NCBI GenBank assembly: GCA_964017195.1
Contig: OZ024895.1
Span: forward strand, 13,428,534-13,492,533
DNA from: Siderastrea radians
Lineage: Eukaryota; Cnidaria; Anthozoa; Scleractinia; Rhizangiidae
Direction: 5' to 3'
Length of the DNA: 64,000 nucleotides
This document shows, piece after piece, positions 1 to 11,354 of the stretch. The translations under genes and the position numbers were made by a program. Positions within the stretch are counted from its first letter, which is position 1, and every line of letters starts with the position of its first letter. The notes beneath the pieces were generated by a model. It saw only the letters and a program-made list of their open reading frames with translations. It did no database searches and was not told the DNA's origin.

Positions 1-3000
1 AATGTTTGGAAAAATGAATGGGGAGGAGAGATCATATTCTCTCATGGGAGTAATCGAAGCAGAGGTGTCTGTGTTTTAATAGATCCTTCGATGAAAACTA
101 AGGTAGACTATTCGTTTAAAGATAATAGTGGAAGAATAGTGCTAATTACAATACAATTTAACAATACTAAACTTTCTCTGTGCAACATATATGCCCCTAA
201 CAACTTGGCGGAGCAGGTTCAATTCATCCAAGACCTTAATTGCTTTCTAATGGACAAATCTGAGTTAACCACACTAATTCTTGGAGGTGACTGGAATTGC
301 ACTTTGTCCAAAATAGACAAAAGTGGTGGCGCGAAATGGAAACCAACCAATTCTCGAAATATGCTTTTGATTATGATGGAAATGTTTGATCTTATAGATA
401 TACAGAGAAAACGACATCCCAACCTTAAAAAATTCTCTTATTGCTCAAAATCTTTGGGGGTAAAATCCAGAATTGATTACTTTCTCATAGCAAGTGGCTT
501 AAAGGCCCACGTCAAGAAATCGGACATTTTGCCGTCAATTGCCCCAGATCACAACACAATCTTGTTAGTTTTGTCCTGTCCAGAACCTACACCTCGCGGA
601 CCGGGCTTTTGGAAATTCAACAATGCCCTATTACAGAACACTGAATATAAGGAAATGGTTAGGGAAAGATACCCACTTCTCCGGGAAAAACACAATAACA
701 TCTCAGATAAACAACTTTTCTGGGAGGTAATGAAAATGGAAATTAGATCAGCCACCATATCTTTTTCAAAAGAAAGATCTAAGCTTACAAACACACGAGA
801 AAAGGAAATAAAAAGATTGTTAGAGGAATTAGACACCGTTATTTGCAATAGCAACAACCTGCAAGGTATTGAAAAAGAACTAAAAAACTATGACAGTCTT
901 AAAAAGGAACTAGAGGAAATTTACGATCATAGAGGGCGGGCAGCGATGTTTCGATCAAAATGCCGATGGGTAGAACAGGGGGAGCGGCCTACCAAGTACT
1001 TTTTCAACTTAGAAAGAAGAAACTATAACAAAAAGGTAATATCGGAACTTGAAACGGAGAATGGAAACCTTATAATTGATAAAACTCAAATTATGGCAGA
1101 GATTGGGCAATATTATCAAAACCTGTATTCTTCTGAAGTATCTGCAACGTCAAACGAATTCTGTCAGTTCACCCAAAACATCCACATCCCAAGACTTACT
1201 GATGATGACCGTGCACAGCTGGAAGGCCCTCTTACACTCGAAGAATGCAAAGAGGCATTGTCATCTTTCAGTAACGGGAAATCGCCAGGAGAAGATGGAT
1301 TTACGGCCGAATTTTACAATGAATTTTTTGACATCTTGGGTACAGACCTAGTAGATAGTTTGAACTCTGCTTATGAAAAAGGTCAAATGTCAGTCTCACA
1401 GCGAAGAGGTGTAATAACGCTATTGCCAAAAGAGGACTCGTCTTTGTTATATTTGAAAAACTGGCGCCCGATAACCTTGTTAAATGTAGACTATAAAATA
1501 GCGTCTAAAGCCATAGCTAAAAGAATTGAACCTATGCTTCCCCAAATAATCCATACGGACCAGACGGGCTTCATCAAAGGAAGATACATTGGAGAGAACA
1601 TTAGACTAATCGATGACTTAATGGAACAAACCAAAATCGAGAAAAGCTCAGGCTTACTGTTAGCACTAGACTTTCGCAAAGCCTTTGATACCTTGGAATG
1701 GCCGCTTATACAATACACGCTACAAATGTTCAATTTTGGAGAAAGTTTAAGAAGATGGGTTGAGATATTTTACAATAACATAGAAAGCACAATCCTAAAC
1801 AATGGTTTTGCCACAAACTGGATTAAGCCCTCTAGAGGAGTTAGGCAAGGATGCCCTTTGTCACCTTTTCTGTTTGTTTTGTCTGCTGAGCTTATGGCTA
1901 ACAAAATCCGCCAAAGTACTAACGTAAAAGGAATTTGCCTTTTTGGCAATGAACTCAAGCTGAGTCAGTTCGCGGATGACACCAATCTCATATGTTCTGA
2001 TCTAGCTTCAGCCGATAATGTGTTACAAATTCTAGATGATTTCGGTAACATCTCCGGTCTTAGGTTGAATAAAGAAAAAACGCAAGCTATGTGGCTCGGT
2101 ACTTGGGCAGACAGAAAAGAGAAACCGCTGGGCTTAAAACTTGCCAGGGGCCCTACTCGATTTCTAGGTCTACACCTGTCGTACGATAAAAAAGGAAACA
2201 ACTTTCATAATTTTGACCGCAAAATTCAAAAGCTACATTTAAAACTGGATACTTGGAGAGCGAGAGATTTAACTTTGTTTGGGAGGGTATTGATCTTGAA
2301 ATCTTTGGGGATATCACAACTCGTCTATTCTATATCAAATGTTGAGGTCCCAGATTATGTCTCTTCAACCGTCAAACAAAAATTGTTTAGTTTTCTTTGG
2401 AAGAAGAAAAAAGATAAAATAAAGAGAACAGGACTTTATCAGGATTATGGAACAGGTGGACTACGTATGACGGATTTCGAAATTATGATTAAGGCACTAA
2501 GGCTAGCTTGGATTTCAAGACTCCTATGCACTGGACATCAAAACTGGAAAAGTGTTCCTATTCACTTCTTCGCGCAATACGGAGGACTAGAATTTATTCT
2601 TAATTGCAACTATGATGTAAAGTACTTCGAAAACCTCCCAAAATTTTATAAAGAAATTCTCATGTATTTTAGCGACCTAAAAACATTGTACAACAGCGAC
2701 TCGTCAAGTAAGCGCGATACAGTTCTGTTCAATAATAAGCAAATTTTGATTGGAGGGAAACCATTCTTTAACAAAGAATGGTTCTCGAAAGGTATTCGCA
2801 CCATCAGTGACCTTATGGATAGCGATGGCCGTTTTATATCCTTTGACACCTTTCAAAACAAATTTGGCTTAACAAGGACAAATTTTTTACAGTTTTACCA
2901 AGTCGTTCACGCCATCCCTAAGAATCTTGCCGCTAAAGCATTAAGTATGAAACTATCTTTAGAGCCAAGGGAGTTTGAATTTGACCCATCTTCTTTTGCC

Positions 3001-3579
3001 TTGGAACCCGGAATAATTTTAAATTTGGCTAAAATGAAATCAAGAGATTTCTATTGGCTTTTTATCAAAAAGTCTTACACAGAAGAACAAACTGGTGCCA
3101 AAAGATGGAATGAGAAGATACCTATGAATAAAGATAGTTGGCAGTCAGTCTATACCTCAGTTAAGAGCATTTCTAAAGAGATGAAACTAAGAGAATTTAA
3201 CTTCAAATTTTTGCATAGAATAATAGTGACTAGGAAAGAACTTTGTAGATATGGAATAAAGACTGACGAGGAGTGCTTATACTGTGGCGAACCAGACTCT
3301 ATAGACCACACATATATTTATTGCCAGTTTACACAACAGTTTATCAAAAACATAGTTCAATGGTTTAATGAGGTCAACAAATGCAATTTTAATCTAGGAA
3401 TGAAAGAAATTCTGTTCGGAATACGTAATACGAGAGAGGATCTGGTTAAAAAGCTTAATTATACTCTATTATTTCTACGGAATTATATCTATAAATGTAA
3501 ATTGAAGGAAGACGCCCTGCTCGTCCCAGATTTTATAAACAAGTTGACGAGAAAATACAAGATCGAAACTAATGAGTAG
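1..3579 (+). CDS. LINE ORF2: endonuclease-reverse transcriptase (5' partial)
   Basis: The frame is open from base 1. The first ATG at base 91 is internal, because the 30 codons before it already read as endonuclease sequence (EWGGEIIFSHGSNRSRG). The protein nicks target DNA and primes reverse transcription. Endonuclease motifs are GGDWNC (about base 283), SRIDYF (about 466) and APDHN (about 541). Reverse transcriptase motifs are NWRPITLLN (about 1459), DFRKAFDT (about 1669), RQGCPLSPF (about 1840) and the catalytic FADD at 1969-1980. A Cys-x2-Cys-x8-His-x4-Cys knuckle lies near 3274-3330. The frame is unbroken to TAG at 3577-3579, so this copy is young or intact apart from the unseen 5' end. 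Only roughly the first tens of endonuclease residues and any ORF1 are missing. Confidence 0.93.
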   Translation, partial: NVWKNEWGGEIIFSHGSNRSRGVCVLIDPSMKTKVDYSFKDNSGRIVLITIQFNNTKLSLCNIYAPNNLAEQVQFIQDLNCFLMDKSELTTLILGGDWNCTLSKIDKSGGAKWKPTNSRNMLLIMMEMFDLIDIQRKRHPNLKKFSYCSKSLGVKSRIDYFLIASGLKAHVKKSDILPSIAPDHNTILLVLSCPEPTPRGPGFWKFNNALLQNTEYKEMVRERYPLLREKHNNISDKQLFWEVMKMEIRSATISFSKERSKLTNTREKEIKRLLEELDTVICNSNNLQGIEKELKNYDSLKKELEEIYDHRGRAAMFRSKCRWVEQGERPTKYFFNLERRNYNKKVISELETENGNLIIDKTQIMAEIGQYYQNLYSSEVSATSNEFCQFTQNIHIPRLTDDDRAQLEGPLTLEECKEALSSFSNGKSPGEDGFTAEFYNEFFDILGTDLVDSLNSAYEKGQMSVSQRRGVITLLPKEDSSLLYLKNWRPITLLNVDYKIASKAIAKRIEPMLPQIIHTDQTGFIKGRYIGENIRLIDDLMEQTKIEKSSGLLLALDFRKAFDTLEWPLIQYTLQMFNFGESLRRWVEIFYNNIESTILNNGFATNWIKPSRGVRQGCPLSPFLFVLSAELMANKIRQSTNVKGICLFGNELKLSQFADDTNLICSDLASADNVLQILDDFGNISGLRLNKEKTQAMWLGTWADRKEKPLGLKLARGPTRFLGLHLSYDKKGNNFHNFDRKIQKLHLKLDTWRARDLTLFGRVLILKSLGISQLVYSISNVEVPDYVSSTVKQKLFSFLWKKKKDKIKRTGLYQDYGTGGLRMTDFEIMIKALRLAWISRLLCTGHQNWKSVPIHFFAQYGGLEFILNCNYDVKYFENLPKFYKEILMYFSDLKTLYNSDSSSKRDTVLFNNKQILIGGKPFFNKEWFSKGIRTISDLMDSDGRFISFDTFQNKFGLTRTNFLQFYQVVHAIPKNLAAKALSMKLSLEPREFEFDPSSFALEPGIILNLAKMKSRDFYWLFIKKSYTEEQTGAKRWNEKIPMNKDSWQSVYTSVKSISKEMKLREFNFKFLHRIIVTRKELCRYGIKTDEECLYCGEPDSIDHTYIYCQFTQQFIKNIVQWFNEVNKCNFNLGMKEILFGIRNTREDLVKKLNYTLLFLRNYIYKCKLKEDALLVPDFINKLTRKYKIETNE

Positions 3580-3882
3580 TAGAAAAGACGCCTCTGCCTT
3601 ACACATTAATTCAAGATTCAACTAATGTAGGAATACAATACTCGAACAATAGGGAATGACGACATGTTACAGCTATTGTAATTCTGTTAGCATAAGTGAT
3701 GATTGTGATTGTATATAGAGGTGCATAAATGTATACGTTAAATTTTGCTTAATATGTGTATGTAATTACATTGTAAATAGCGTAAGTAATAGTACTGTGA
3801 GTGTAATTGTATTGTAAGTACGCCAAATAATTTGTATTATAAGCAATTCTTTTGTGAAAGTGTACGTGTTGTAATTAAAAAC

Positions 3883-3915
<33 letters not shown>
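1..3915 (+). mobile_element. Tx1/L1-like non-LTR retrotransposon (LINE), 5' end outside window
   Basis: The element runs in from the left edge and ends in a pure 29-A tail at 3887-3915. Its ORF2 (1-3579) has an APE-type endonuclease, a reverse transcriptase and a C-terminal CCHC-type motif, followed by about 300 bases of 3' UTR. The wording of the RT and the poly-A tail fit the Tx1 group of the L1 superfamily. The clade call is from memory of motifs, not from a tree. The left target-site duplication lies outside the window, so the insertion cannot be closed. The bases just after the tail belong to a different coding frame, so the LINE has landed in an older gene or element. Confidence 0.93.
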
Positions 3916-3917
<2 letters not shown>

Positions 3918-5079
3918 AATATCGATCATTGACAATGTTGTTGCTTTTCTTTTGACCTGGGGAGAGGAAACACGTGAGCGAACGGGCCGTACAGCTACTC
4001 AAGGTCCCGACCAAATAATACCTCACTGTACAAGAAGGTCATTTCAACTGATTCATAGCAGCCTTGTGAAATTAAAAAATCTTCTTACAGAATTAGGGGA
4101 AGAAGACCTCGTCAACCAGATTCTGTTTTCCGCACTTACCACTTTAATCGTTGAGAATTTTTTCTCCTTAATGCGGCAACAGGACTCGATGCCAACGCAA
4201 CTCGAATACGGAATCCGGCGTGCCGCCTGTATAAGAGAGCTGGAAAAGAGAATGCACAGTGGTCATTTTCAATATTTCACTGGTCCCAAGAGTTATTATC
4301 CTAACAAAGTGCTTAACACTCCTCCGCCCATTCCACAGGCAATTGTCGATGCAGTACAAAGTGATCTGCAAAATTTATCTCTTGAAGAGAAGAAAACTTT
4401 ACGTGAATTTGCCATTTCATTTGGACGAAGCGTTCGCCAGCATACCATAAGAGACAAGAGTAAAGAAGAAACCGGCCAGCTACCTTATCCTATTTCATTC
4501 TCTTTACAGCAGCGCCAAGATTCGAGTTGTGATGTGCTCACAGAAGACTTGGCCGCAGGTCATGCTAATTCGTCAAGCTATTCCCAGGATAATCGAGTTA
4601 TTTAGTGCGACATCTTGTTCAAACAAAATGAGACCATTGCAGTGAAACACGGTAGAAAAAAAGAGGAATGGGGATTATTCCTTGCCGTTCTTATGAAAGA
4701 TTTGCTGATCAAGAAAGGGAGCAATGACGGGATAGATTTCGTTGACGACTGTATGAGCATAACATGGCTCGACAACTGTGAAACGGGAGACAAATACACC
4801 TTTAAAGAGTCATATTCAGATTGTCGAAATTCGCCGTATTCAGTTATTGACCGCGTCGAAGTTGTAGTCAATGAGGGTCTGCCAAATGAAAAACTGTACA
4901 CAATTTCGCAGCAAGAAGTTTTAAGAATTGAGCGGATACTCAAAGGAGGCGTAGACAGTGACATTGACTCCGAGGATGAGGCTTCAGATGCCTCAGACGA
5001 CGAACAGCCGGGAGGACCATCCAGGGTTTCTTGTCGTACACGAACAGGGAGAACAGCAACCCGTATTAGATTACGGTGA
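3916..5079 (+). pseudogene. Unrecognised coding frame, cut by the LINE and carrying a nonsense codon
   Basis: Reading frame 1 is open from the base after the LINE poly-A tail to TGA at 5077-5079, except for one TAG at 4603-4605. The sequence continues sensibly across the TAG, so the two halves (about 229 and 157 residues) look like one protein with a point nonsense mutation. Visible features are a hydrophobic segment with VENFFSLMRQ (about 4150-4180), RRAACIRELEKRM and YFTGPKSYYP (4216-4296). A serine- and aspartate-rich acidic stretch (4954-5010) precedes a basic end. I do not recognise the family. The ENFFSLMR region suggests a multicopy, transposon-related protein, but I cannot show it. 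The N-terminus is lost to the LINE or lies left of the window. Confidence 0.6.
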
Positions 5080-8000
5080 TGTCGAACTTTTTTGAAAAAT
5101 CACAAAGCTGATCTAACAGCTACAGCTGAAAATAGATAACGCATAAAGCGGTGCTCAATGTAAAATGTGTCATGATATAGGAATGATACTCAGATTGGTA
5201 ACAGAATGCTACTTTTAAATTATGTAGCGGTTGACGTACTTGTGGGCACTTGTACCGTTCCTGTTATTCCTGAAGGCAAACACTACATTTATCTTTTATC
5301 CGTTGTTCACTTATTGGTTTAGAAGTAACTCTTGATAGACAAGTCGTTATGGTTACGTACAGTTGTTGTCTTTGTACATGCTTCAAAAGACTATGTTTCG
5401 CTTAAAGCGGGTGTGATATTATGTATTTCTGTTAGGTGCACTAATTTCGACTTGATTGCACGAGTGATGATGTTAAGGAGATAAACGCGTTTTCGAACAA
5501 GTTTGTACAATGGCCTACAAAAGAACTTGTTATAAACATCGTGCAACACTTCATTGTTTTCCAGATTATATAGACTCATTGGTTGGACCGCATTGTCGTC
5601 ATTGTTTGTTTAATAAAGCTTTTCACTGAAACATGTTGCTTGGCTTATTTTTTGGGGGGTACTATTTTGCTAGTCAGCAAATAAAGAAGCCACATGCGTC
5701 TTACACTTTAATCAAGGCCATTGAAGGTGTAACTAGAGGGCACCATTAAAAAAGCATGTAATAAGTGATGAACTAACACCTTCCAGAAGGATAGCAGCAG
5801 AACAATGTCCAGTGTCCTGTGCACAACTTGTGAATTGGAATAGAATATTTGACCGCTCTCGTTTTGTGGGTCGGAAAATTGTATACCTGGGAACATCAAC
5901 CTATTTAAAGGAATAATGAATATTGATCTCAAATAGGCAAGGAATAATGAATACTTGTGAAAAATGGGCGGGGAATAATGAATATTTAAAGTGAAAATAT
6001 TCCGCTTCAACCCCCGAAAAGCTGTAGAGATTGAAACTATTTCTTGTTAGGTATGCCAGGTTATGTAGAAGGATCAACATGACTTCTTTAGTTCAGTGTT
6101 TCTTGTTTAACTTCGGTGAAAAGAAGTATAGATTCAGTTGTTGCAGTTGCGTTGTTCGGCGGTTAATCCATTCGAACCATTACTCACAGCTTCCACAAAG
6201 CATCTTTAAAATACGACGCAGTAACAACAAGACTAAAATCTGCTGTCATTCAACGAATACCTTTTTTTGACTGCAGATAGTAGGTTATGATTCTAGACTG
6301 CACCCGCTATAAATTCAGCAGATGGTGAGTTACTCACTGCTTACAAATAAGACTCTTATTTGGCCGGATTTCAATATTTTAGAGAAAGTAGAGCTTTTCG
6401 ACAACTGGTTATTTTCAGTTGCCTCAGCCGGGGGCAAATTGTTAAAGACAATGTCATATTAAAATTCACTCTTCTTGAAAGTATGATAAATAATAATTCA
6501 AAGCCTTGATATTAACTTGTAGTTGGATTGCCGGACTACTCAAATAAACCCTGCTACTTGTCCCGTGAATTTACGTTTCCATCGTGGCTTCTTTGTTGCT
6601 TCTTTGAAGGGGTTGTACAGGAAAATCCCTCAAGAACAAAATGATGGAGAGGCAGGGCAAGGGGGGGGGGGGATTTCTTTCAGTTTTTATTTTGAGCATA
6701 CGGATGCATGTTTCTGTGTGCGTGTCAGGCGAAGTGGGATTTTGCTCTCGCCTCAGGTCTTCCAATAAGTGGACAACATTATTTACGACCGTATTATTAT
6801 GATCTCTTGTCATTTAGTGTTGTTTCGCTACCATGTGGATAAAATGGGCCGAGCTAAACTCACTAACCTAACCAACTCATTCAAGCTTTGCTCAAACTCC
6901 CTACACAAAACGTTTTCGTACTCCCTCCCCCCCCCCTTAGCATTTGTAAGGGACGCACTATAACTCAGCACCTGTTGGCGAGCATTAATCACTTTAAACG
7001 TTTCGTCGCACATCAAAGCGAGACATTTTTAAAAACAAAGCACCGTGTACTGCGGGCAACGTGAAAAGTGGCTTGCTGCGCGTTAAATTAAAAATTATTC
7101 TGCCTTCCATATCAAATGATGCAACGATTTCAGAAATTGCAAAAAAATGTCTGGTTTGCTCCTTGCGTGGTAGTTCGTGTATGGAAATATAACGTTTTCT
7201 CGATGCGTGATGTTTGCATTTTGTTTACCATGTTTACATGTAAAATGAAATTTTGAAAACGGTAACGTTTATAAACGACTCTTTTGTCTTGAAGCTATAT
7301 CCTTTTAATTAAAAGCGCCGGTACCATTAATAAATTCGAACAGGCCAAAGCTTTCAATAAACACTGAGAATAATTTTCCTTTGAGGTGCAAATGGCACAC
7401 AGAAAATGCGAATGAAACCTAAAATCAGTTTGGCACCGATATTCAAGAAATGAGTTCAATTTTAATCGAGCCTTAAAGAAGGCAACAAGTTTTTAACTGG
7501 AAAGCCTCGCATGTGGCATCGTTGCAGAAAGAAAAAAGCATAGCTATCGACATACACTGAAGTTTTTTCTCAGGTGAGGTTTCTTCAAAGACACCGGTGA
7601 ATTAGACCTTAAAACGATTGAATTTGCCATTAACAGTCAACAAGAAGGCAATTTGTCATTGCCCTCTTGACGACCTGCGAGTGTCAGTCATTTGAAAAGT
7701 GTCGCAATTATATGGCATAGTGCAGAAAATAAAAGGAGCCGCATCGTTAATTTCTAAATCTGCTTCGTAAAGGAAAACTACCTAATGGCTTTCACAAATA
7801 ATTAGAGCATTCTGGATGAGTTTTTATGAAATGGCCGGCCAGTTAACAAAGGAATGAAAAAAGAATAGAGGAAAAATGGTGTCAATTTTGTATTACAAGT
7901 ATTAATTTCAAATTCCAATTTTAAGACTTTATTTATCTGCAATATTTCTTATTTTAACACATCTGGCTTATTCCCCACCCCTTCTCACCGTTTTTGCCCC

Positions 8001-8101
8001 CCTCCCCTCCTCCCCAAACAGATATGAAGAGAAAGTGGGAGCTAGTTTTTAAACAAACTGTGGTGCTGCGTGCGTCGGTGGGGATTTATCAACTGAGGTG
8101 C
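5080..8101. other. Non-coding stretch, no gene seen
   Basis: The first part may be 3' UTR of the broken frame upstream. Short ORFs here have no recognisable domain and no splice-flanked structure. A G10-11 run near 6661 and C-rich runs near 6925 and 7977-8020 are simple sequence. Confidence 0.6.
5612..5617 (+). promoter_or_regulatory. Candidate polyadenylation signal AATAAA
   Basis: An AATAAA hexamer lies 533 bases after the stop of the 3916-5079 frame, in AT-rich sequence with a T-rich, G-rich stretch soon after. It would fit the 3' end of that transcript. The hexamer is common by chance in AT-rich DNA, so support is weak. Confidence 0.3.
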
Positions 8102-8254
8102 TAAGGTAAATTAGCCACCGTAAGATTGGAAGTTGACGTTTCGAGCGTTAGCCCTTCGTCAGAGCGAATCATCAGAGCGGCAGAGCGATTCGCGCTGATG
8201 AAGGCCTAACGCTCGAAACGTCAACTTTCAATCTCTTCACGGTGGCCAATTTAC
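8102..8254. repeat. Foldback repeat
   Basis: Two arms of about 65-70 bases face each other. The left arm contains TTTCGAGCGTTAGCCCTTCG and the right arm its near-complement near 8200-8225; the outer parts match through GGTAAATTAGCCACCG at 8105-8120 and its complement at 8239-8254. The transcript would form a long hairpin. The core motif is one I remember as a frequent anthozoan repeat, but copy number cannot be checked here. Confidence 0.8.
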
Positions 8255-8348
8255 CCTCTACTGTGACACCACTAAAGGTAAGGACTGCCCAATGAACATT
8301 GCAAATTTCATGAGAACTCGATCAGACAGAAATACATCATGTGATTTA

Positions 8349-8622
8349 AAGGAGAAGGTCACCCAGAAACGGTGTATTTTTTTGAGATCGCTCGTTTTCA
8401 AAGCCCACGTTACCCGACCACTGGTCTCGTTATACGATTTGACGTCACGGACAAAGTCAAAATGGCGGCGCGCAGTGTTGAATTTTGGCCCTCTTTGGAG
8501 AGGAATTTCAGTGGGATCAGATGCACTTTAGAAGCTAAAACCACGGTCAGTAACTCAACTTAGTGTTATCTTTTTATTGGCGATTTCAAAAAATACACCG
8601 TTTCTGGAGTGAGCTTCTCCTT
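8349..8622. mobile_element. MITE with TA target duplication
   Basis: A 274-base element has terminal inverted repeats of about 45 bases, beginning AAGGAGAAG and ending CTTCTCCTT, with a few mismatches. TA flanks both ends (8347-8348 and 8623-8624), as in Tc1/mariner-type insertions. No transposase is encoded, so it is non-autonomous. Confidence 0.85.
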
Positions 8623-9201
8623 TAGGCCTTGACTGTGGAGGTAAAAGTTTGACAGTGACAGGAATTGATCACAATCCTGCCAATCATAACATGTGTAAAT
8701 ATCAAAGTGAGCCAATCAGAATTTGAAGTTAATCCTGACATCCCACTGGCGCCAAGCACGGGTAAAAGTGCCCACGCATTTTTTCAAATCACTGGTTTTT
8801 GTCGGTTTTTCAGTTGGTTGTCGCAATTGAAAACGACTTGACTTACAGCTCCTAAACCCTACTCTAATCAACAGTAGTTTACCTAACAGAATTCAAGAAA
8901 ATTCTGATGGTAAACAGCAACACAACCATGTACCAGTGAAAAGCGTAGGGTTTCGCGAAGATTTTGTAAACATAGAATGTAAGTCAAGAAGCGTTAAAAA
9001 TTAGTTACACACAACCAGTTAATCTTCCGCCATGCGAGAGAACTTCAGCATAATAGTAGACTCTTTTAGAGTCCCGCTATTAATTATTAACTTAAAGTCT
9101 TTTGTTTTTCTTTTATCTTCCTGCTGTTTTTTGGACCCGTAGAAATGTTAAAGAGAAAAACTCCATGTTTGATTTTTGATTTTGATTTTCTGTTTTTGTA
9201 G
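8623..9201. other. Non-coding stretch before the first Ig exon
   Basis: No coding signal was found. The polypyrimidine-rich end leads into the 3' splice site used by the Ig exon at 9202. Confidence 0.5.
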
Positions 9202-9443
9202 CTCCTCCTTCTTTGGTAATCCAACCAACAAACACGTCAATTTTGGAATTTGATGAGCTGCTGTCAATTTGTACCGCTTCTGGACAGCCACCCCCACTGG
9301 TCACATAGAGAAGAAAAGATAGATAAATACTGTTCCCTCCGGGAGAATTCCTAATGTGACCAGGAACGATACAGGGCTGTACGAGTGCACTGCACAGAAC
9401 AAGCTCGGGACTGTGTCGGCATTATTCCGAATTGACGTGCTTT
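9202..9443 (+). pseudogene. Ig exon 1, broken
   Basis: The exon is bounded by TTTTTGTAG and GTAAGT. It reads as an Ig domain with SICTASGQPPP for the first cysteine and TGLYECTAQNKLG for the second. TAG at 9306-9308 sits where the core Trp codon TGG is expected, and TAA follows at 9324-9326. The length of 242 is not a multiple of three, unlike its five neighbours, so there is also a frameshift. Confidence 0.8.
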
Positions 9444-9959
9444 GTAAGTATAGGAGTTGCTAAGAGAGTTCTGGTTTCTTTCACGCATGTTATATGGACT
9501 AACGCTTTGACAAGAAGAGGCATACCATAGTACAAAGAACGTAACGTAACGTAACAATACATAAAAACAGAAATGTTTACATGTTGGACAACTTTTTTTG
9601 GTGATTGACCTGATTTGACAAGAGTCCCTCCGGCAAAGCGATACCAGATTTGTCACATACCCTGCAGCTCAGCGAGTAGAGCCTTCATCTCAAGCAAGGC
9701 GTAGGGGTTCTCTCTAGAATGGGGACTATTTCGGTGTTTTTGAAGGCCCCCCCCATCCCCCTCGTCTTCCCTCATCTTCACCCCATCTGTTCCTTTCTGT
9801 GCCGTCCGCTCTCTGCATGCCAGGAATCTAATCGAGAAATAGTCCTAGCGTAGCACAACTAACGAGAGCAACCAACCAACAGTAGAATAAAGAAACCGAT
9901 TACCTTGGATGTAATCTGAAATAAAACGAAACGGAACAATTATTAATTCTGATCAATCT

Positions 9960-10290
9960 TCACAGCAAGTTAAAAAACACGACTTTAATGACCAATCAGA
10001 ATAATTAACAATTATTTACCAAAGAGGAGGTGAATAGAAGTGGATACTTGCGAGCCGCGAAGCGGCGAGGGAAATATCTACCACTCTTCACCAAAGCTGA
10101 GGTGAATAACTGTTTGAGTATATACCAAACCAGTGGATAGCCAGCACCAAATAGTACCTTTTTTCTGAGAAATGAGGGAAAACTTGCACGCGAAATCCAG
10201 AAAAAAATGCCGGAATGTGAATAGCATTATACTATGCCGAGTTTGAGTAGCAAATCAGAGCGCGCGAAAAACAGCGATATCCACTGGTCT
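9960..10290. repeat. Dispersed repeat with ACCAAACCAGTGGATA motif
   Basis: This intronic segment shares its sequence, in inverse order, with 17748-18001 and 29875-30440: TTCACC...GTGAATAA words, ACCAAACCAGTGGATAGCC, and the segment with GAGTTTGAGTAGC and AATCAGAGCG. It looks like an old copy of a non-autonomous element. Confidence 0.6.
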
Positions 10291-10328
10291 AATTTGTTTC
10301 ATTTTCATTTATTATCTATCTGAAACAG

Positions 10329-10586
10329 ACCAGTCAACAGTACAAGTCATCCCAGGAGTTCTTATTATCAATCAAAGTGACGTAGCAACCGTTACATGCA
10401 TTGTGTCAGGAAATCCCTCACCTAATGTCACGTGGACAAAAGACGGTGACATATCAGTGATATTGTCAGCAGACAAGGAATTGAAAGTTAACATATCTGG
10501 CAAGGCGAATGAGGGGAGATACCGTTGTACAGCTTCAAATGGAATAGGTTTTCCCAGCAGCTCAACAGCAGACGTAATCGTCAAGA
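10329..10586 (+). CDS. Ig exon 2, clean
   Basis: A phase-1 exon of 258 bases, flanked by CAG and GTGAGT. It encodes an I-set-like Ig domain: first Cys in ATVTCIVSGNPSP, Trp in NVTW, second Cys in GRYRCTASNGIG. NVTW is also an N-glycosylation sequon. The short Gly-Arg-Tyr turn before the second Cys replaces the usual DxGxY. Confidence 0.85.
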
Positions 10587-10887
10587 GTGAGTGATGTTAA
10601 TAAATGCTCTCAAGTGTTGTTTTTTTTTCAGAGTGGGTTCTGTCCTATTTTGTTACTGACGTGCTCAAGGGGCATATATACTAGAATACCTTTGTTTTGA
10701 AGTTGCTCAGTTACTTGGAAATACGTGGTGAGCACGCCTGACTAAGAAAAACTGTTTTTTTTTTCACACCGGCTCCTTTTTTACCCCCGGGAGAAGGAAA
10801 TAAGTGAGTACCGGCGAATGAATAGGGACATTGCTGGAATAAAAACTGTGATGGACTTACATCCCATTCAGAGAGAGTGGCAATAAA

Positions 10888-11225
10888 GGAAGGGAGGAAG
10901 GGAGGAAGGGAGGAAGGGAGGAAGGGAGGAAGGGAGAAGGGAGGAAGGGAGGGAGGGAGGAAGGGAGGAAGGGAGGAAGGGAGGAAGGGAGGAAGGGAGG
11001 AAGGGAGGAAGGTGGGAGGGAGGAAGGGAGGAAGGGAGGAAGGGAGGAAGGTGGGAGGGAGGAAGGGAGGAAGGGAGGAAGGGAGGAAGGGAGGAAGGGA
11101 GGGAGGGAGGAAGGGAGGATGGGAGGAAGGGAGGAAGGGAGGAAGGGAGGAAAGTGGGAGGGAGGAAGGGAGGAAGGGAGGAAGGGAGGAAGGGAGGGAG
11201 GGGGGAGGGAGGAAGAAAGGAAGGT
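10888..11225. repeat. Purine-only minisatellite (GGAAGGGA-type)
   Basis: About 340 bases of GGAA, GGGA and GGGAGG units with almost no pyrimidine on the plus strand. It lies in the intron before Ig exon 3. Open frames across it on both strands are low-complexity artefacts. Confidence 0.97.
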
Positions 11226-11247
11226 GGGCTGAAGGATGGGTGGAAAG

Positions 11248-11354
11248 AATGAATGAACGAACGAACGAACGAACGAACGAGCGAATGAATGAATGAATGA
11301 ATGAATGAATGAATGGATGGATGAATAAATGAATAAATGAATCAACGAATGAAT
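11248..11354. repeat. Tetranucleotide microsatellite (GAAC)n/(GAAT)n
   Basis: A run of GAAC repeats passes into GAAT repeats and then degenerates (GGAT, AAAT). It adjoins the purine minisatellite, making a compound simple-sequence block of about 470 bases. Confidence 0.95.
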
